DNA of 6,139 nucleotides from CAYPTY01 sp965659005 (lineage in GTDB: Bacteria > Bacteroidota > Rhodothermia > Balneolales > Balneolaceae), in assembly GCA_965659005.1 (NCBI GenBank), contig CBFHVG010000091.1:1-6139 (forward strand), read 5' to 3'. The position numbers and the translations under genes are program-made. Under the pieces are notes generated by a model. The model ran no database searches and had not been told where the DNA came from. It saw only the letters and a program-made list of their open reading frames with translations. Below are positions 5,833 to 6,139 of this stretch, one piece after another; the stretch's first letter is position 1, and each line of letters opens with the position of its first letter.

Positions 5833-6139
5833 AGTGATTGTGCTCTGGTACACTTTACAGTCTTTTTTACTAATCCTGCTTTCACTCTGAGACTCAACTC
5901 TTCATCCCTGATCTTACATTCTACATTTAACAGTTTGTCGTTTTTGACGGAATAGAGTTTTCCTTTCCAATTGTCTTTACTGAAAGCCAGGTTTAATACT
6001 TCTATTTCATCTCTTCGAACCCCAAGTGTGTCTATTGGATTACCAATGTAGCGGCCATCAACTTTATGAATTTCTACTTTTCTTTCACCGGCATCCCAGA
6101 TTCCAATAATTTCATCTTGTTTGTCTTGAGCTAACAGTT
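5829..6139 (-). CDS. DUF2147-like secreted protein, C-terminal part (start outside window)
   Basis: A minus-strand frame is open from the window edge to TAA at 5829-5831 and gives the last 102 residues of a protein; the start lies beyond the window. The visible part begins LLAQDKQDEIIGIWD, where LLAQ looks like the end of a Sec signal peptide just before the mature chain. What follows resembles the small lipocalin-like DUF2147 family: IIGIWD then KVEIHKVDGRYIGNPI near the front, NWKGKLYSVKNDKLLN in the middle, and the strand pattern LSLRVKAGLVKKTVKCTR at the end, in place of the family's usual L-x-V-R-G...R-T-x-x-W-x-R. Two Cys (73 and 96 of the visible part) could form a disulfide. The family assignment rests on pattern only, and function within that family is unknown. 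The gene converges on the arsenate reductase gene, overlapping it by 4 nt, and is probably unrelated to the ars operon. Confidence 0.7.
   Translation of the reverse strand, partial: LLAQDKQDEIIGIWDAGERKVEIHKVDGRYIGNPIDTLGVRRDEIEVLNLAFSKDNWKGKLYSVKNDKLLNVECKIRDEELSLRVKAGLVKKTVKCTRAQSL

Noticed and set aside
1..6139. CRISPR array, tRNA, rRNA, insertion sequence or attachment site
   Set aside because: I saw no regularly spaced direct repeats, cloverleaf-like or rRNA-like segments, transposase frames or flanking terminal repeats.

Overview
The window (6,139 bp) looks like chromosomal DNA of an environmental member of the Bacteroidota / Balneolota / Rhodothermota assemblage. The grounds are indirect: a large secreted Asp-box (BNR/Vps10-like) propeller protein of a type common there, a Bacteroidota-style arsR-arsM-arsC set, a lipoprotein start with a Cys-Ser-Lys-Glu-Glu surface-export-like signal, and mostly weak or absent Shine-Dalgarno sites. 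The genus cannot be fixed from the sequence alone.

Left end (1-564): AT-rich DNA (about 30% G+C over 1-360 by hand count) with two tightly linked genes on the minus strand. One is a 58-codon hypothetical gene (208-384). The other is the N-terminal part of a small lipoprotein that runs off the window (1-206). Upstream of them, 401-514 is a minus-strand open stretch that reads like a protein C-terminus but has no plausible start, possibly a gene remnant.

Centre (565-3825): one 1,086-codon plus-strand gene for a secreted protein with at least eleven Asp-box repeats, a FlgD-like beta-sandwich and a helical C-terminus. A strong intrinsic terminator (3843-3874) closes it.

Right half (3894-5832): a compact arsenic operon. 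A sigma70-like promoter overlaps an ArsR-type inverted repeat, followed by arsR (3967-4299), an arsenite S-adenosylmethionine methyltransferase arsM (4301-5212, 1 nt after arsR) and a thioredoxin-type arsenate reductase (5224-5832, 11 nt after arsM). The inferred logic is that arsenite releases ArsR from the promoter, the reductase turns arsenate into arsenite, and ArsM methylates arsenite. No arsenite efflux pump is in the window.

Right end (5829-6139): a convergent minus-strand gene, missing its start at the window edge, encodes the C-terminal 102 residues of a probable secreted DUF2147-like protein. Its stop codon overlaps that of the arsenate reductase gene.

I see no wholly new system here. 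The points most worth a second look are the pump-less arsenic operon with its promoter-embedded operator, the enlarged arsenate reductase, the Cys-rich tail of ArsM, and the low-GC lipoprotein cassette at the left edge.
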